64,000 nt of DNA from positions 434,001 to 498,000 of the forward strand of contig NZ_JAMCCQ010000001.1 in the NCBI RefSeq assembly GCF_023370775.1. The letters run 5' to 3'. The translations under genes were made by a program, and so were the position numbers. Source of the stretch: Marivita sp. GX14005. Its GTDB lineage: Bacteria; Pseudomonadota; Alphaproteobacteria; Rhodobacterales; Rhodobacteraceae. Numbering within the stretch: the stretch's first letter is position 1; every line of letters starts with the position of its first letter. Of this stretch, positions 1 through 7,050 are shown one piece after another. The notes under the pieces were generated by a model. The model saw nothing but the letters and a program-made list of their open reading frames with translations, had not been told where the DNA came from and made no database searches.

Positions 1-546
1 CAGGGTTTCACCGCCCAGATGGTGATCCAGCACGACAACATCGGCGCCTTTCGCCGCCGCGATGGGCCCGTGCGACAGGGTTCCGCAATCGACGCAGATG
101 ATGAGGTCATGGTCCTTGGCAAGCGCGGCCATGGCCGGCTCGTTCGGGCCATATCCTTCATCGATCCGGTCGGGCACATAGAGGGTCGCGCTGCGGTTCA
201 ACTGGCGCAGCCAATCGATCAGCAAGGCGGCAGAAGCGCCGCCATCGACATCGTAATCGGCGAAAATCGCGATCCGTTCGCCGTGTTCCGCCGCGCGCAC
301 AAGCCGCCCTGCGGCAGCTTCCATGTCACGCAAGCTGCGCGGATCGGGCAGCGACGCGCGCAGGGTCGGCTCCAGATACCCCGTCGCCTCCTCGCAGGAC
401 ACGCCGAGCCGGGCGAGCGTCTGGCAAAGTGCCTGCGGCAGACCGGTGCGCTGCACCAGCGTTTCGGACAGGCGCGTCACCTCGGGCGTCGGGCCGATCC
501 ATCTGCGCCCGGTCAGCGATCTGTCGACACCCAGATAGCCGGTCAC
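1..546 (-). CDS. recJ: Single-stranded-DNA-specific exonuclease RecJ, N-terminal part (cut by window edge)
   Basis: RecJ degrades single-stranded DNA 5' to 3' in recombinational and mismatch repair. The 182 residues present hold the DHH-family metal-binding motifs in order: a DYDVDG motif, a VDCG motif and the eponymous DHH in VVLDHH, close to the window edge. The C-terminal DHHA1 and OB parts lie outside. The start is a GTG at 546, eight bases after the glpX stop on the same strand, so recJ is probably the downstream gene of a hom-glpX-recJ transcript. The family assignment is firm because three ordered motifs agree; only the exact start is uncertain. Confidence 0.93.
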   Translation of the reverse strand, partial: MTGYLGVDRSLTGRRWIGPTPEVTRLSETLVQRTGLPQALCQTLARLGVSCEEATGYLEPTLRASLPDPRSLRDMEAAAGRLVRAAEHGERIAIFADYDVDGGASAALLIDWLRQLNRSATLYVPDRIDEGYGPNEPAMAALAKDHDLIICVDCGTLSHGPIAAAKGADVVVLDHHLGGETL

Positions 547-553
547 GCGGCCG

Positions 554-1522
554 TCAGCCCTGCCGCGGGTTGCGATAGGTCATGCGCCGCACCGAGCCGG
601 TCTTGGAGCGCATGAGCAGCGTTTCGGTCGTGTAATAGCCGACCTCGCGCTTGATCCCCGGCAGGAGCGATCCACTGGTGACGCCGGTCGCGGCGAAGAT
701 GACATCCTGTGTCACCATGTCGTCGCGCGAATAAACCCGGTCAAGATCGGCGATCCCGGCTTTCGCGGCGCGGGATTTTTCATCGTCGTTGCGGAAAAGC
801 AGACGGCCGAAGATCTGCCCGCCCATGCATTTCAGCGCCGCGGCCGCCAGCACGCCCTCGGGTGCGCCGCCGGTGCCCATATACATGTCGATCCCGGTCT
901 GGCCGGGCTCGGCGCAATGCATCACGCCGGCCACGTCGCCATCGGTGATCAGCCGGATGGAAGCACCGGTCGAGCGAATCTCGTCGATCATGTCGGCATG
1001 GCGCGGGCGTTCGAGCACGCAAACGGTGATGTCGCGCGGCTCGCAGCCCTTGGCCTTCGCAAGTTCGGCGATCCGTGCAGCGGGCGGCATGTCGAGCGAA
1101 ACGACGCCTTCGGGATAACCCGGCCCGATGGCGAGCTTGTCCATGTAGACATCCGGCGCGTGCAGCATGGAGCCGCGCGGCCCCATCGCGATCACGGTCA
1201 GCGCGTTGGGCATGTCCTTGGCGGTGAGCGTCGTGCCTTCGAGCGGATCGAGGGCGATATCGACGCCGGGGCCGTTGCCGTTGCCGACTTCCTCGCCGAT
1301 GAAGAGCATGGGCGCCTCGTCGCGTTCGCCTTCGCCGATGACCACGACACCCTTGATATCGAGCAGGTTGAGCTGCTCGCGCATGGCGTTCACCGCCGCT
1401 TGATCGGCCGCTTTTTCATCCCCGCGGCCGACGAGGTCAACGGTGGCGATCGCCGCCTGTTCGGCGACCCTTGCGAGGCCCAGAGACAACATGCGGTCAT
1501 TGAAATCGATACGATCGGGCAT
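554..1522 (-). CDS. glpX: Fructose-1,6-bisphosphatase class II GlpX
   Basis: Hydrolyses fructose 1,6-bisphosphate (and in some bacteria sedoheptulose bisphosphate) in gluconeogenesis. At 322 residues it has the usual length. It carries the metal-binding GEGERDEAPML segment and the DPLEGT motif typical of class II enzymes. The ATG at 1522 was chosen over longer frames because GGAGGC sits at the right distance upstream and the protein then begins with the family-typical DRIDFNDRML segment. It lies 79 bp after hom and just before recJ, a neighbourhood I recall as common in Rhodobacteraceae. Confidence 0.96.
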   Translation of the reverse strand: MPDRIDFNDRMLSLGLARVAEQAAIATVDLVGRGDEKAADQAAVNAMREQLNLLDIKGVVVIGEGERDEAPMLFIGEEVGNGNGPGVDIALDPLEGTTLTAKDMPNALTVIAMGPRGSMLHAPDVYMDKLAIGPGYPEGVVSLDMPPAARIAELAKAKGCEPRDITVCVLERPRHADMIDEIRSTGASIRLITDGDVAGVMHCAEPGQTGIDMYMGTGGAPEGVLAAAALKCMGGQIFGRLLFRNDDEKSRAAKAGIADLDRVYSRDDMVTQDVIFAATGVTSGSLLPGIKREVGYYTTETLLMRSKTGSVRRMTYRNPRQG

Positions 1523-1601
1523 GAATGCCTCCAGTTTGCAATAATCCTGCGGTTTGTTATGCGCCGCGCCGGGGCGAGACAAGCGTGATTGCGCTACCCC
1601 G

Positions 1602-2888
1602 TCAGACCTTCTCGATCCTGAGGGCGACCGGCTCGTCGCGGACCACACCGGTTCCGTCCATTGCGGCCAGCGCGGTATCGAGCGCGGCGCGGGTGGTCTT
1701 GTGCGTGACGATAAGCACCGGCGCGGTTTCCTTGTCGTGGCTACGCTGGCGCATCCGGTCGATGGAAACGCCCGCCTCACCCAGCACCGCCGCCACCTTG
1801 GCCAACGCGCCCGGTTTGTCGAGCAGCGTGAGGCGCAGATAGTAGGGCGCGGCCGCGCCGGCGCGGGCCGGGGTGGCCTGAACGAGGCTATGCGACGGCT
1901 GCCCGAAGGTCGTCACACGTGTGCCGCGCGCGATGTCGATGATATCGCCCATGACGGCGCTGGCCGTCGGCCCCTCGCCGGCGCCCGCGCCACGCATGAC
2001 GATCTGGCCGACCTGATCTCCCTCGATGACAAGCATGTTGGTTCCGCCATCGAGCTGCCCGAGCGGAGAACTGGCAGGCACAAGGCAGGGCGACATGCGC
2101 TGCTCCAGCCCGCGCCCCGTCATCCGGCAGACGCCGAGCAGTTTGACCTTGTAGCCCATTCCGGCAGCCTGTCGGATATCCTCGATGCTCACCCGGCCGA
2201 TCCCTTCAAGCTCGACCGCATCGAACGCGACTTGCGTGCCGAAGGCGATGGAGGCGAGCAAAGACAGCTTGTGGCCCGCATCGATCCCGCCCACATCGAG
2301 TTCGGGATCGGCTTCGAGATAGCCCAGCCCATCGGCTTCGGCAAAGGCCTCCTCATAGCTCAGCCCGGCCGATTCCATCCGTGTCAGGATGTAATTGCAG
2401 GTGCCGTTCATGACGCCCATGATCCGGTTGATGTCGTTGCCGGCAAGGCTTTCGGTCAGCGCCTTGACCACCGGGATACCGCCCGCGACCGCCGCTTCGA
2501 ACCTGAGCACGACATTCGATGCTTCCGCCGCTTCGGCAAGCGCCTGGCCGTGATGTGCCAGAAGCGCCTTGTTGGCGGAGACGACATCCTTGCCGGCGCG
2601 CAAGGCCGCCTCGGTCGCGGCCTTGGCTGGCCCGTCGCTGCCGCCCATCAGTTCGACGAAAACATCCACATCGTCGCGCTGCGCGAGCGCGACCGGATCG
2701 TCTTCCCAATCATACCCGTCGAGCGATACGCCGCGATCCTTGACCCTGCTGCGCGCGCAGACGGCGGAAATGCGGATCGGCCGTCCGCCGCGCGCCTCGA
2801 GCAGAGCAGCCTTCTGGCGCACGATCTTGACGACCCCCACCCCGACCGTTCCCAGACCGGCAATTCCAAGGCGCAGAGGTTCGGTCAT
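1602..2888 (-). CDS. hom: Homoserine dehydrogenase
   Basis: Reduces aspartate semialdehyde to homoserine with NAD(P)H, the branch-point step to threonine and methionine. The 428-residue protein has an N-terminal Rossmann motif (GLGTVGVG near residue 10), the catalytic homoserine dehydrogenase domain with the MNGTCNYIL signature and a lysine-containing GHKLSLLA segment, and a C-terminal ACT domain beginning near residue 350 (YYLRLTLLDKPGALA), which normally gives threonine feedback inhibition. The start at 2888 is preceded by AAGGA. It is the monofunctional form with no aspartokinase fusion. Confidence 0.96.
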   Translation of the reverse strand: MTEPLRLGIAGLGTVGVGVVKIVRQKAALLEARGGRPIRISAVCARSRVKDRGVSLDGYDWEDDPVALAQRDDVDVFVELMGGSDGPAKAATEAALRAGKDVVSANKALLAHHGQALAEAAEASNVVLRFEAAVAGGIPVVKALTESLAGNDINRIMGVMNGTCNYILTRMESAGLSYEEAFAEADGLGYLEADPELDVGGIDAGHKLSLLASIAFGTQVAFDAVELEGIGRVSIEDIRQAAGMGYKVKLLGVCRMTGRGLEQRMSPCLVPASSPLGQLDGGTNMLVIEGDQVGQIVMRGAGAGEGPTASAVMGDIIDIARGTRVTTFGQPSHSLVQATPARAGAAAPYYLRLTLLDKPGALAKVAAVLGEAGVSIDRMRQRSHDKETAPVLIVTHKTTRAALDTALAAMDGTGVVRDEPVALRIEKV

Positions 2889-2963
2889 CGGGGCATCCTT
2901 TCGAGAAACGGGCGTAATTCCGGCTCGCAATAGCGCCTTGTCCCGGCGGCTGCAACGGGCGGC

Positions 2964-3245
2964 TCAGCGCGGGGTTACGCCGTCTTCCATCCGCCCGCGC
3001 GTTTCCGGCTCGATCACCGGGCCGCGCAGGTTGTCCGCACGGGCGCGCACGGCGTCGGCGCGCGCGCGCAAGTTCTCATCCTCGGCCGGATCGAGCCGGG
3101 GCGGCGCGCCGTCAAGCAATCGCTCGAAGGGCAGAAGATCGGGATAGTCCAGATCGGGATTGCCTTCGGCCAAGGCGGTATCGACCTGCGGAAATTCGGC
3201 GCAGGCCGTCAGGGCCGCCACCGCGATCAATGCTGCACGCCACAT
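2964..3245 (-). CDS. Small predicted lipoprotein, function unknown
   Basis: A 93-residue protein with a short hydrophobic signal ending in an LTAC lipobox (cysteine 15), so it is probably lipidated and membrane anchored. The mature part is acidic and Pro/Arg-rich with an ADAVRARADNLR helix-like stretch; I recognise no domain. It is transcribed divergently from the TetR gene, and the palindromic operator at 3310-3323 lies in the shared intergenic region, so the TetR protein may control it. It also lies 75 bp upstream of hom on the same strand. Function is not known to me. Confidence 0.75.
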   Translation of the reverse strand: MWRAALIAVAALTACAEFPQVDTALAEGNPDLDYPDLLPFERLLDGAPPRLDPAEDENLRARADAVRARADNLRGPVIEPETRGRMEDGVTPR

Positions 3246-3309
3246 CGGCTTCGCTCCTTGCTGGCACAGTCATGCCGCAGCGATGCGCCGCGCGCAACCG
3301 CGCTTGATT

Positions 3310-3323
3310 TGAACGGGCGTTCA
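3310..3323. promoter_or_regulatory. Palindromic operator, probably for the adjacent TetR regulator
   Basis: TGAACG and CGTTCA form perfect 6-bp arms around a GG centre, 16 bp upstream of the tetR start and 65 bp upstream of the divergent lipoprotein start. Short spaced palindromes of this kind in the tetR intergenic region are the usual autoregulatory TetR target. The position fits repression of tetR; control of the lipoprotein gene is possible. That the regulator binds here is inference. Confidence 0.6.
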
Positions 3324-3338
3324 GATACCCTGCCGCGC

Positions 3339-3923
3339 ATGGCGCGCACGACAGGATCCCATGCCGATATCACCCGCCCCCGCATCCGCGCCGCCGCGCT
3401 GTCGCTTTTCGCGCGTCATGGCTATGCCGCGGTATCGATGCGCCAGATCGCGCGGGCCGTCGGCGTACAGGCCGGCGCGCTTTACAATTACACGCCCGAC
3501 AAGCAATCGCTCCTGTTCAGCCTGCTGAAGGGGCATATGGACGACTTGCTTGCCGCCTTCGAGGCGGAACGGTTCTTGGGGCCGCCCGAGCAGCGTCTCG
3601 AAGCCTTCACGCGGTTTCATATCCGGTTTCACCTTGAACGGGCCGAGGCGGTCTTCATCTCCTACATGGAGCTTCGCAACCTGACCGAAGAGAATTTCAC
3701 CGTGATCGAAGAGCTGCGGCGGCGCTATGAAGCAGCGTTGGAGGCGATCCTGCGGGAGGGGCGACAGGCCGGCCGGTTCACCGTTCCGGACACCAAGATC
3801 GCCGCGCTTGCGATCATCGCGATGCTGACCGGGGTGAACACCTGGTATCGCAGCGGCGGGCGGCTGTCGCAGGGCGAGGTCGAGGCAATCTACTGGGACA
3901 TGGTGCGCAAATCGGTCAGCTAG
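3339..3923 (+). CDS. TetR/AcrR-family transcriptional regulator
   Basis: One-component repressor of 194 residues. Residues about 10-55 form the TetR helix-turn-helix (IRAAALSLFARHGYAAVSM, then RQIARAVGV and the GALYNY recognition segment). The rest is the helical ligand/dimer domain. The ATG at 3339 puts the HTH at the usual distance from the N-terminus; the longer upstream frame would translate through the operator. The ligand is unknown. The palindrome at 3310-3323 argues for autoregulation. It converges on the small hypothetical gene at 3936. Confidence 0.9.
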   Translation: MARTTGSHADITRPRIRAAALSLFARHGYAAVSMRQIARAVGVQAGALYNYTPDKQSLLFSLLKGHMDDLLAAFEAERFLGPPEQRLEAFTRFHIRFHLERAEAVFISYMELRNLTEENFTVIEELRRRYEAALEAILREGRQAGRFTVPDTKIAALAIIAMLTGVNTWYRSGGRLSQGEVEAIYWDMVRKSVS

Positions 3924-3935
3924 GGCCGCTCGGCG

Positions 3936-4124
3936 TCAGCGTCGCGGGTGAATGTCGTTCGGGCCCAGCATATCGATCAGCCGTACCATCCAGCGCAGCA
4001 ATTCGGCATCCTCGCGATTGTCCTGGCTGTCGATCAGCACATGGGCACGGGCGCGCAACCTCGGCCACCGGCTGTAAAAATCCACCGCGTCCGCGATGGG
4101 CCGCGGCGTTTCCTCGTCCGGCAT
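3936..4124 (-). CDS. Small hypothetical protein (62 aa)
   Basis: Short acidic/basic soluble protein with a WPRLRARAHVLI helix and a C-terminal LLRWMVRLIDMLGPNDIHPRR segment; no signal, membrane span or recognised domain. The ATG at 4124 is preferred over an in-frame GTG at 4133 because GAGGAG (4135-4140 on the minus strand) is about 10 bases from the ATG but only one base from the GTG. It ends 12 bp from the tetR stop in convergent orientation. Its length and codon use look like a real small gene, but its function is unknown. Confidence 0.6.
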   Translation of the reverse strand: MPDEETPRPIADAVDFYSRWPRLRARAHVLIDSQDNREDAELLRWMVRLIDMLGPNDIHPRR

Positions 4125-4182
4125 AACCGTCACACTCCTCGAACCGATCCCGCCCAGCCTATCAAAACGGGGCGCGTTTTTA

Positions 4183-4200
4183 CTGTGAAAACAGTGTGAA
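4183..4200 (+). promoter_or_regulatory. 11-bp-period direct repeat, candidate SARP/OmpR-type operator
   Basis: CTGTGAA (4183-4189) and GTGTGAA (4194-4200) are two heptamers with start points exactly 11 bp apart. Winged-helix regulators of the OmpR/PhoB/SARP class bind as tandem dimers to direct heptamers with this period. The site lies 60 bp before the TTG start of a gene encoding such a winged helix, so autoregulation is the simplest reading. Sequence and spacing are seen; binding is inferred. Confidence 0.5.
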
Positions 4201-4259
4201 GCGCTTGGTTCATCGCGCTTTGGCGGATAGCATAACCCAAGGTAAGGGAGGATGCAGGT

Positions 4260-5915
4260 TTGGCCGCGAGGCTCGAGATATCGTTATTCGGCTCCTGTAT
4301 CCTGCGTGTTGTCGCGGCGCGGGGCGATGACCCCGTGGATCTGGAGATCACCGGGATCAAGCACCGCGCGCTGTTCGCCCTTCTCGTAACGGCCCCGCTG
4401 CACCGCCGCTCGCGCGCGTTCCTGCAGGAAACGCTCTGGGGGTTGGCCGATTACGAAAGCGGCCATCAGAACCTGCGCCGGGCACTGTCGGATCTTCGCA
4501 AACGGCTCGGGCCGGCCTTCGATGCGATCCTGACCGTCTCCAATCAGGAAATCGAGCTCGACATGCGGCACGTCCGGGTCACCGGAGATCCGTCGGACGG
4601 GCCGTTCCTCGACGATCTGCATGTGCGCGAGCCCGGCTTCGTCGCATGGCGCGACGCGATCCGGCGCGATCCGGCCCCGGCCAAGGCGCTTTGCGTCATC
4701 GCGCGCAAGATCGGCCCGGCGCGCATCCGGCCCCGCGTCTGCGCCCTGCCCCTGACAGTTCCACCCGGCGATGCCGATCTGGCGATTGCCGGCGACTGGA
4801 TCGCCGAAGAGACGCTGCGCATGATGTCGCGCTCGAGTCTTCTATCGGTGATCTCGCATCTTTCCGGGCGCGCGATCTCGCAACGGTTCGTCGATATCGG
4901 CGAGGTGCGCGATACGCTGGATGTGGATTACCTGCTCACCGGAACCCTGCGCCGGCAAGGCGGCAGGATCGTTGCCGATATCGATCTGACGGACATCCAC
5001 GGCGGCACCCTGCTCTGGAACCGCCATATGTCCTGCCGCACCGACGGCTTCGGGCAGGCCGCGTCGGAATGGCTTGTCAATGTGGTGCAATCGGTGGGCC
5101 GCTCGATCGCTGAAACGGCGTTGCATCTGGGCCGGCAAACGGCGCTGCCCGATCTGCCCGACCACAAGCTGCTGATCGGCGGCGCAACGGCGATGCACCT
5201 GCCGGGGCTGGGGGATTTCCTGCGCGCGCGGCAGCTTCTGGACGAAGCGGTGGGGCGTGCGCCGAACAATGCCAACGTGTTGGCGTGGCTGGGCAAATGG
5301 TATGTGCTGAGCGTTTTCAAGAATTACAGCACCGACCGGGACAGCGACACGCGGCGCGCGCTCGATTGCACTGCGCGCGCGCTCGATCTCGATCCCCATT
5401 CCAGTTTTGCGCTGACGATAGACGGGTTTCTCAACGGCAACATTCTCAAGAACATGACGGTCGCCGAGCAACGCTACGCGGCGGCGCAGGACATCAACCC
5501 GAGCGAAAGCCTCGCATGGCTTTTGCGCGGCTCGCTCATGGCGTTTCGCGACGAGGGGCGATCGGCGATCCGCGCGACGCGCATGGCCCGCGATCTGTCG
5601 CCCGTGGATCCGTTCGGATATTATTTCGACAGCCTTGCCAGTTCGGCGCATCTGGCGGGCGGCGAATACGAGGAGGCGCTGGAACTGGCGGACCGCTCGC
5701 TGGCGGCGAATGACCGGCATATCTCGACGTTGCGCTCGCGTATTGCCGCCCTGCACGCTCTCGATCGCGGCGACGAGGCGCGCCGCACGGCGAGCGAATT
5801 GCAGCGCCGCTTTCCCGATTTCAGCCTCGACGATTACCGCCGCACCCACCCGTCGGCAGGCAGCAAGACGGGCCAGCTGGTGATTACGGCGCTTTCCGAG
5901 GCGGGCATAACCTGA
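4260..5915 (+). CDS. SARP-like winged-helix regulator with TolB-like and TPR domains
   Basis: A 551-residue soluble protein. Residues about 1-100 resemble the winged-helix DNA-binding domain of SARP/OmpR regulators (RALFALLVTAPLHRRSR, then a LRRALSDLRKRLG recognition helix). Residues about 165-290 resemble the TolB-N/FlgO-like domain of CadC- and cyclase-type regulators (an LDVDYLLTGTLRRQGG core). Residues about 330-530 are helical TPR-like repeats. There is no membrane span. The TTG start was chosen because GGGAGG lies 8 bases upstream, while the ATG at 4252 is out of frame. The haloperoxidase gene begins 22 bp after the stop, so this is probably the cassette's dedicated regulator. The ligand is unknown. 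Confidence 0.8.
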   Translation: MAARLEISLFGSCILRVVAARGDDPVDLEITGIKHRALFALLVTAPLHRRSRAFLQETLWGLADYESGHQNLRRALSDLRKRLGPAFDAILTVSNQEIELDMRHVRVTGDPSDGPFLDDLHVREPGFVAWRDAIRRDPAPAKALCVIARKIGPARIRPRVCALPLTVPPGDADLAIAGDWIAEETLRMMSRSSLLSVISHLSGRAISQRFVDIGEVRDTLDVDYLLTGTLRRQGGRIVADIDLTDIHGGTLLWNRHMSCRTDGFGQAASEWLVNVVQSVGRSIAETALHLGRQTALPDLPDHKLLIGGATAMHLPGLGDFLRARQLLDEAVGRAPNNANVLAWLGKWYVLSVFKNYSTDRDSDTRRALDCTARALDLDPHSSFALTIDGFLNGNILKNMTVAEQRYAAAQDINPSESLAWLLRGSLMAFRDEGRSAIRATRMARDLSPVDPFGYYFDSLASSAHLAGGEYEEALELADRSLAANDRHISTLRSRIAALHALDRGDEARRTASELQRRFPDFSLDDYRRTHPSAGSKTGQLVITALSEAGIT

Positions 5916-5937
5916 ATTTACCTTAAGGAGCATGGCA

Positions 5938-7047
5938 ATGGCACAATATGGCGGGTTCGGGGGGTTCGGAGGATTTGGCGGATTCGGGGGGTTCGGCGGT
6001 TTCGGTGGCTTTGGCGGCGGCACCAATTTCACCGGCCTCGGCGGATTCCTGGGCGCGCAGGATCCCGGCGGCTACGACCCGATGACAACGCACGGGCTGC
6101 AGACAACCGCCGAGGGGCTGCGCCATCTGACCGAAGCCGGAGCCACCCCGAACGACAAGGAACTGCCCTTCTCCAGCCCCGACACCCTGGACGGGATGGC
6201 GACATGGGTGCGCGGCTCGCTTTACGTCAGCGAATTTCTGGCCGGCATTTCCGCCGAAGCGCAAGAGGCAAGCTGCGATGCCCCGGCGCAGGTTGCGCTG
6301 GCGTTCGACGGCAAGACGAGCCTCACCCTGCATCGCCCGAAACCCGACCTTTTGCGCAAGCAATGCGCCTATGTCACCGATTATGGCGCCTTGCGGGCCG
6401 AACGCACGGCAGAGATCACTTCGCAACTGGGCTTTCCGACGGCGTATTTCGCAATGCTGCTGGGGCTGCACAGTGCGCAGAATGCCAGAAGTTTCGAACT
6501 CATCACCGCAACGCAGGTCGCCGCTGCGCATACCGCGATGATCGTCAAGGGCCATCTGGCCGTGCGCCGCCCCGATCAGCTCGATGCGCGGATCATGCCG
6601 ATGATCCCGACGCCGGGACATGGCAGTTTCCCATCCGCTCATGCGACCGAAGCCTATGCCGTCCTGACGGTCCTCGAAGCGCTGGTGGGCGCGTGGAAAA
6701 GCCTGTCTGACGGGCCGGAACGGCTTGGCACGCTGCGCGCCCTGGCCGAGCGGATCGCGGTGAACCGCACGGTGGCCGGGGTGCATTACCCCATCGACAG
6801 CTGGGCCGGTGCCGCGCTTGGCCGGGTCGTCGGAACGGTCGTGCTGAACCGCTGCGGCGTCGAGGCGGAGGCAACGCCGATGATCTATGCGCCCGAAAAC
6901 CGTGATTTCTTCGACGATGACTATCGCGACCCCGACAAGGCCGCGGATGCGGGGCTCAAGCCGGATGGTGAGGCGTTTCAACTGGAAGCGAAGCAGACCT
7001 TTTCGTGGCTCTGGGCCGAAGCGCTTGGCGAAGCGCAGGGGGTTTAG
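5938..7047 (+). CDS. Vanadium-haloperoxidase/PAP2-fold enzyme with N-terminal Gly-Gly-Phe repeat
   Basis: A 369-residue protein whose C-terminal half has the vanadate/phosphate-binding triad of the family: K204-x6-R211-P212, the PSAH element (residues 232-235) and R277-x5-H283-x3-D287. Members are vanadium haloperoxidases or PAP2 acid phosphatases; the motifs alone do not decide between them. Residues 5-25 are seven GGF units, an unusual extension. There is no signal peptide. AAGGAG (5925-5930) is 7 bases from the ATG at 5938 but only one base from the ATG at 5932, so the shorter start is preferred. It lies between the SARP-like regulator and the subtilase, whose ATG is 3 bases after this stop. 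Confidence 0.85.
   Translation: MAQYGGFGGFGGFGGFGGFGGFGGFGGGTNFTGLGGFLGAQDPGGYDPMTTHGLQTTAEGLRHLTEAGATPNDKELPFSSPDTLDGMATWVRGSLYVSEFLAGISAEAQEASCDAPAQVALAFDGKTSLTLHRPKPDLLRKQCAYVTDYGALRAERTAEITSQLGFPTAYFAMLLGLHSAQNARSFELITATQVAAAHTAMIVKGHLAVRRPDQLDARIMPMIPTPGHGSFPSAHATEAYAVLTVLEALVGAWKSLSDGPERLGTLRALAERIAVNRTVAGVHYPIDSWAGAALGRVVGTVVLNRCGVEAEATPMIYAPENRDFFDDDYRDPDKAADAGLKPDGEAFQLEAKQTFSWLWAEALGEAQGV
5950..6012 (+). repeat. Seven tandem Gly-Gly-Phe codon triplets
   Basis: Seven consecutive 9-bp units, each encoding Gly-Gly-Phe. The third positions differ from unit to unit (GGC/GGG/GGA/GGT and TTC/TTT mixed), so the peptide is conserved better than the DNA. That argues for selection on the protein repeat rather than a recent slippage expansion. 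Antisense frames here are proline-rich artefacts. Confidence 0.9.
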
Positions 7048-7050
7048 GCC

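Noticed and set aside
1554-2933. 459-codon frame antisense to hom
   Set aside because: Shadow of hom; no family resemblance and no ribosome site.
4842-6032. Proline-rich frame opposite the GGF repeat
   Set aside because: Its PPNPPN tract is simply the complement of the GGF codons; no independent support.
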